This document shows positions 61,202 through 64,000 of a DNA stretch of 64,000 bases, one piece after another. Below the pieces are notes generated by a model. The model worked only from the letters and a program-made list of their open reading frames with translations. It did not search any database and was not told where the DNA came from. The DNA lies in the NCBI RefSeq assembly GCF_022458985.1, contig NC_061783.1:9082413-9146412 (forward strand), in the 5' to 3' direction. Every line of letters starts with the position of its first letter. Positions within the stretch are counted from its first letter, which is position 1. This stretch comes from Mugil cephalus. Taxonomy: Eukaryota; Chordata; Actinopteri; Mugiliformes; Mugilidae. A program made the translations under genes and the position numbers.

Positions 61202-64000
61202 TCATACCAATAGCATGTTAGCAGGAGGAGGCTTCAGGGGAATCTGGCCTAGAGTGAATCTCTTAGCCTTGAACTGATTCAGTTCTTCTTCAGTCAGTGT
61301 GCTCTCACTTGAAAACAGGCTGTCCGATGCCCCGGCAGCAGCAGACCCGGCTCCTGGAGCAGAAGGAGCAGCCGCTGCCCCAAATCCTCCGCTCGCCTGT
61401 CCAAAACCACCGCCGCTCCCTGCGGTGACAGGAAATCCTCCGCCAGAGTTTGCTGGAGCGAAGCTGAACGCCGAAGCTCCGAATCCTGAAGGTGCAGCCG
61501 GTTTGTCGGTGGATGTCATGGCGAAGGAGAAAGATGACGCCGAAGAGTTGGAGCCGAACCCGGAGGGGGGCTGTGTAGGAGCTGTGAAGGAACCACCGAA
61601 CCCTGTCGAGGATGAAGGTGCAGCTGTGGAGCCAAAACCGGTATCTGCAGAAGCGAAGCTGAAACTACTGGACTGGGAGGGTGCTGGGGCCCCGAAGCCT
61701 GAATCATCAGAAAGATTCAGAATTAGCACAGGAGACATTGATGTGCATTGTGATCAATAAAATGTTGGTTTTAAAATGTCACATTTCAACGTGTAGTCAT
61801 AACCCGCGCTACAGCACTGTATTCATAAGCAATGGTGGTTGACAATGAGTTTTAAAAGTCAGGAAAATGTTGGTGGTTATTTGGCTGGATTTAATTTCTA
61901 GCAGGAACAGTCACTTTCTTTGGTTCTTTATAAGAATGTAAATGAGACTATTTACCAAAACACTAAACTCAATCAAAACCCAATCGCTACCTTTGCTTCC
62001 AAAGCCGGATGTAGATGATCCAAATCCAGTCGCTGTTGAGGAACCAAAGCCCCTTGGAGGAGCCTGAGGAGCTGTGCCACTTAACTCTGCAAGCTGCACA
62101 GAAAATAAAATTAAAAATGAATTATCGAACTTAAAAAAGACAAATTGATGGGAGCGTCGTTGAATGTGCGTCTCTTACCAATGCTGCACGAGTAGATGGA
62201 CTCATAACCTTCAGTTCCTGGACTCTGTTTTTCCACTGGCTGAGCAACTGATTGACGCCGTTAAGCTGAACACACAAAACAGGAGGTTCTTAGACTCTTC
62301 AAACAGACTTTGACTTAGGAAGACTTTAATGATCCACGAGAGAAATTACTTTGTCACCGTAGCTTCATTGCAGTAAACACTCATACAAACCACAAAAAAA
62401 GATAAAATAAAATCAGATTCAATTAAAGTGAAATAAAAATAGGTATTATGTAGCAAAATAAAATTTACAGAATAAGTATTATGAACAAATATACAAAAAG
62501 CGGTTGGCAAAACAGTGTCCAAGGTGATGTGGTTGTTTGGCCAGTTGCGTAGCAACAGCGGCATGGATTGAGTCATCGCATGGTGGTTTCTTGTTCAATG
62601 AGGGAGAGATGTAAATGCCAACGGAGCGTGTCCACCCATAGAGTCCTGAAGCCTGGCACAGATGCACTGTGGTCCTATGAACCACGTCTCCAAAGTGCTT
62701 CTCATGACACACTCCCTCTGAGTTCCATCAAGCGCACACAGTCCATCAATCCTGCTGCCAAAGACCTCATGTTCCCAGTGAATACAGACAGCACCGCCGA
62801 CCCGAAGCTCCTACTCCGCTCTGCCACCTCCAGCTCTGGCCTGGCATCCGCAGCACTTCTTCTGAAGTTCAGCGGGAATCTCAGGCCTCACTCCGGGCAG
62901 CTCAGGGGACACGGACAGCGCTAGCAGCTGATCACAGGAATACACCAACGGACACAACGGCCGCTCCACCGAACTCCACAGCCAAAAACAAAAAGTCCAG
63001 AAAAAACGGAGGAAAAAAAAAACAGCACAAAAAGACAAAAACAACCAAAAACAAATTCTGACTGGTTCAAGGCGCAGAAAAAGTCAGACAAAAAAACAAC
63101 CATTAACATACATACATCATGGAGCTACTGGCGACAAGCAGCCACTCTTTCAGATGCATTTTTCAAAAAAAAAAAATCTTACTTTTTTTTTTTTTAAGAA
63201 TTTGACACATCAGACTAAATCGAGATCATTTGACACAAACACTGAGATGTGCACTCTTCTACTCAAACACAGTAGTTGGATCATTGGAGAAGATAAAAGG
63301 TCAAGGAACAAGTCTTTTTACAAATCCACATAAGATTGAAGCATCTTTATTTGTCTCTTGACCTGAAGGTGAATGATGGGGGACACAACACTTACGTAAC
63401 TCTGCAGATCTCCAGAAGCTCTTGCGTTGCAGTACTCCAGCCTGAGCTCTTCTGGAGAGAGATCAGCCAGACCTGCAGACAAGAAATATGAAACACGTCT
63501 AGTTTGTTGGTTTTTAAAACCATTGCTGTGACTACAGTGGAAAACGTCGGGAAAGACATGTTTGATACAGACCGGAAATAGTCGTCTTGGCGTTTGAATA
63601 ACACGAGAAGCCCCACTGTCCTGAGCTCTCCCAACTCTCCATGTCCGCCTGAATGACCTCCCTGGTTTCCCATGGGCCAAAAAAAAAAAAAAGAAGAAGA
63701 AAGAATGAATTCCTCATGAGAACTGGAAATCGTTTTCAAGCCACGCTTTGTAAAAATAACAACAAACAAAGAAACAAGCAGACTCACAGTTTTTTATCAT
63801 CGTCTTCATCACCAGCTCCTCCTCCCTTTCCTCCCTTGTCAAAGGTGTTAGCTGTATTAAGAGTTGAAAATCTGTTCTGACTGGAGAAACTGAAATCGGA
63901 GCTCTTCAAGTTATCTCTTCTCCCTCCACCTCCTCTGCCCCAGTCATTCCCTCCTCCTCCTCCTCCTCCTCCTCCTCTGCCCCAATCGTTGCCTCCTCCT
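61202..64000 (-). CDS. nup42: Nucleoporin NUP42 (NUPL2/hCG1-like), 5' end outside window
   Basis: NUP42 is an FG nucleoporin on the cytoplasmic face of the pore that binds GLE1 and helps DDX19-driven mRNA release. Visible exons, in transcription order: 63788-64000 (partial), 63573-63661, 63396-63472, 62179-62265, 61991-62093, 61202-61698. Phases agree and give 354 residues. It shows a glycine-rich segment with NDWGRGGGG repeated, DDDKKL, then DMESWESSGQWGFSCY, LSPEELRLEY, LQSY, QWKNRVQELK, a Phe-Gly repeat domain rich in GFG, and the conserved end EELNQFKAKRFTLGQIPLKPPP, the GLE1-binding tail. One donor (TTCCG|GTCTGT at 63573) is weak but supported by phase and homology. The start and the expected N-terminal CCCH zinc finger lie beyond 64000. 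Intron 62266-63395 holds a LINE fragment in the sense orientation. Confidence 0.95.
62300..62930 (-). mobile_element. LINE fragment, internally deleted, in nup42 intron
   Basis: On the minus strand, broken frames read PGVRPEIPAELQKK, then TGNMRSLAARI, DGLCALDGTQRE and HAAVATQLA. These resemble the start of the endonuclease-bearing ORF of a fish non-LTR retrotransposon. The copy then jumps to a typical 3' tail: CAATGAAGC, CTACGGTGACAAAGTAATTT and GGATCATTAAAGT. Stops and frameshifts make it a pseudogene fragment. The reverse-transcriptase core is missing. The clade is not assigned. Confidence 0.6.
63950..63976. repeat. nup42: CCT/GGA tract encoding poly-glycine in nup42
   Basis: A GGA run on the minus strand encodes part of the glycine stretch between the two NDWGRG motifs. 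It is length-variable by nature and in frame here. Confidence 0.8.

Noticed and set aside
61299..61760. 153-aa plus-strand frame
   Set aside because: Antisense of the nup42 FG-repeat exon; its Pro/Ala/Glu-rich composition is the mirror of the GFG coding sequence.

Overview
This is a vertebrate nuclear window, almost certainly from a ray-finned (teleost, probably percomorph) fish. The reasons are split genes with GT/AG introns, protein matches to vertebrate SMAP2, RIMS3 and NUP42, long CA/GT microsatellites, and fish-type Tc1 and LINE debris. There are no bacterial operons, CRISPR arrays or complete tRNA/rRNA genes.

Layout. (1) 1-1753: upstream DNA with GT/GA microsatellites and a GGA tract that probably lies in the smap2 5' UTR. 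(2) 1754-16062 (+): smap2, an ArfGAP, in nine coding exons (478 aa). Its 10.6-kb first intron carries a complete, very young Tc1 transposon (3750-5355) and a foldback MITE (7747-8183). The 3' UTR probably runs to about 19.07 kb. (3) About 19.07-20.32 kb: a short convergent spacer holding a second copy of the same MITE (19606-20242). The MITE sits between two copies of a ~140-bp direct duplication. (4) 26434-44590 (-): rims3, a presynaptic active-zone C2B protein, in six coding exons (324 aa), with a probable ~6-kb 3' UTR (20.3-26.4 kb) and a 16.3-kb first intron. (5) 44.65-61.2 kb: non-coding DNA upstream of rims3 and downstream of nup42, with candidate 5' exons, microsatellites and TE remnants. 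(6) 61202-64000 (-): nup42, a Gle1-binding FG nucleoporin, in six exons, with its 5' end (start codon and expected CCCH zinc finger) beyond the window.

The genes do not form a pathway: they act in Arf/clathrin trafficking, synaptic exocytosis and mRNA export. In human, from memory, SMAP2 and RIMS3 are near neighbours on 1p34.2 while NUP42 is on 7p15, so the cluster records conserved linkage plus a fish-specific junction. I see no new multi-gene system. The most distinctive content is mobile DNA: an intact 340-residue DD34E transposase between 202-bp inverted repeats that differ at one base, and a two-copy foldback family with 4-bp target duplications.
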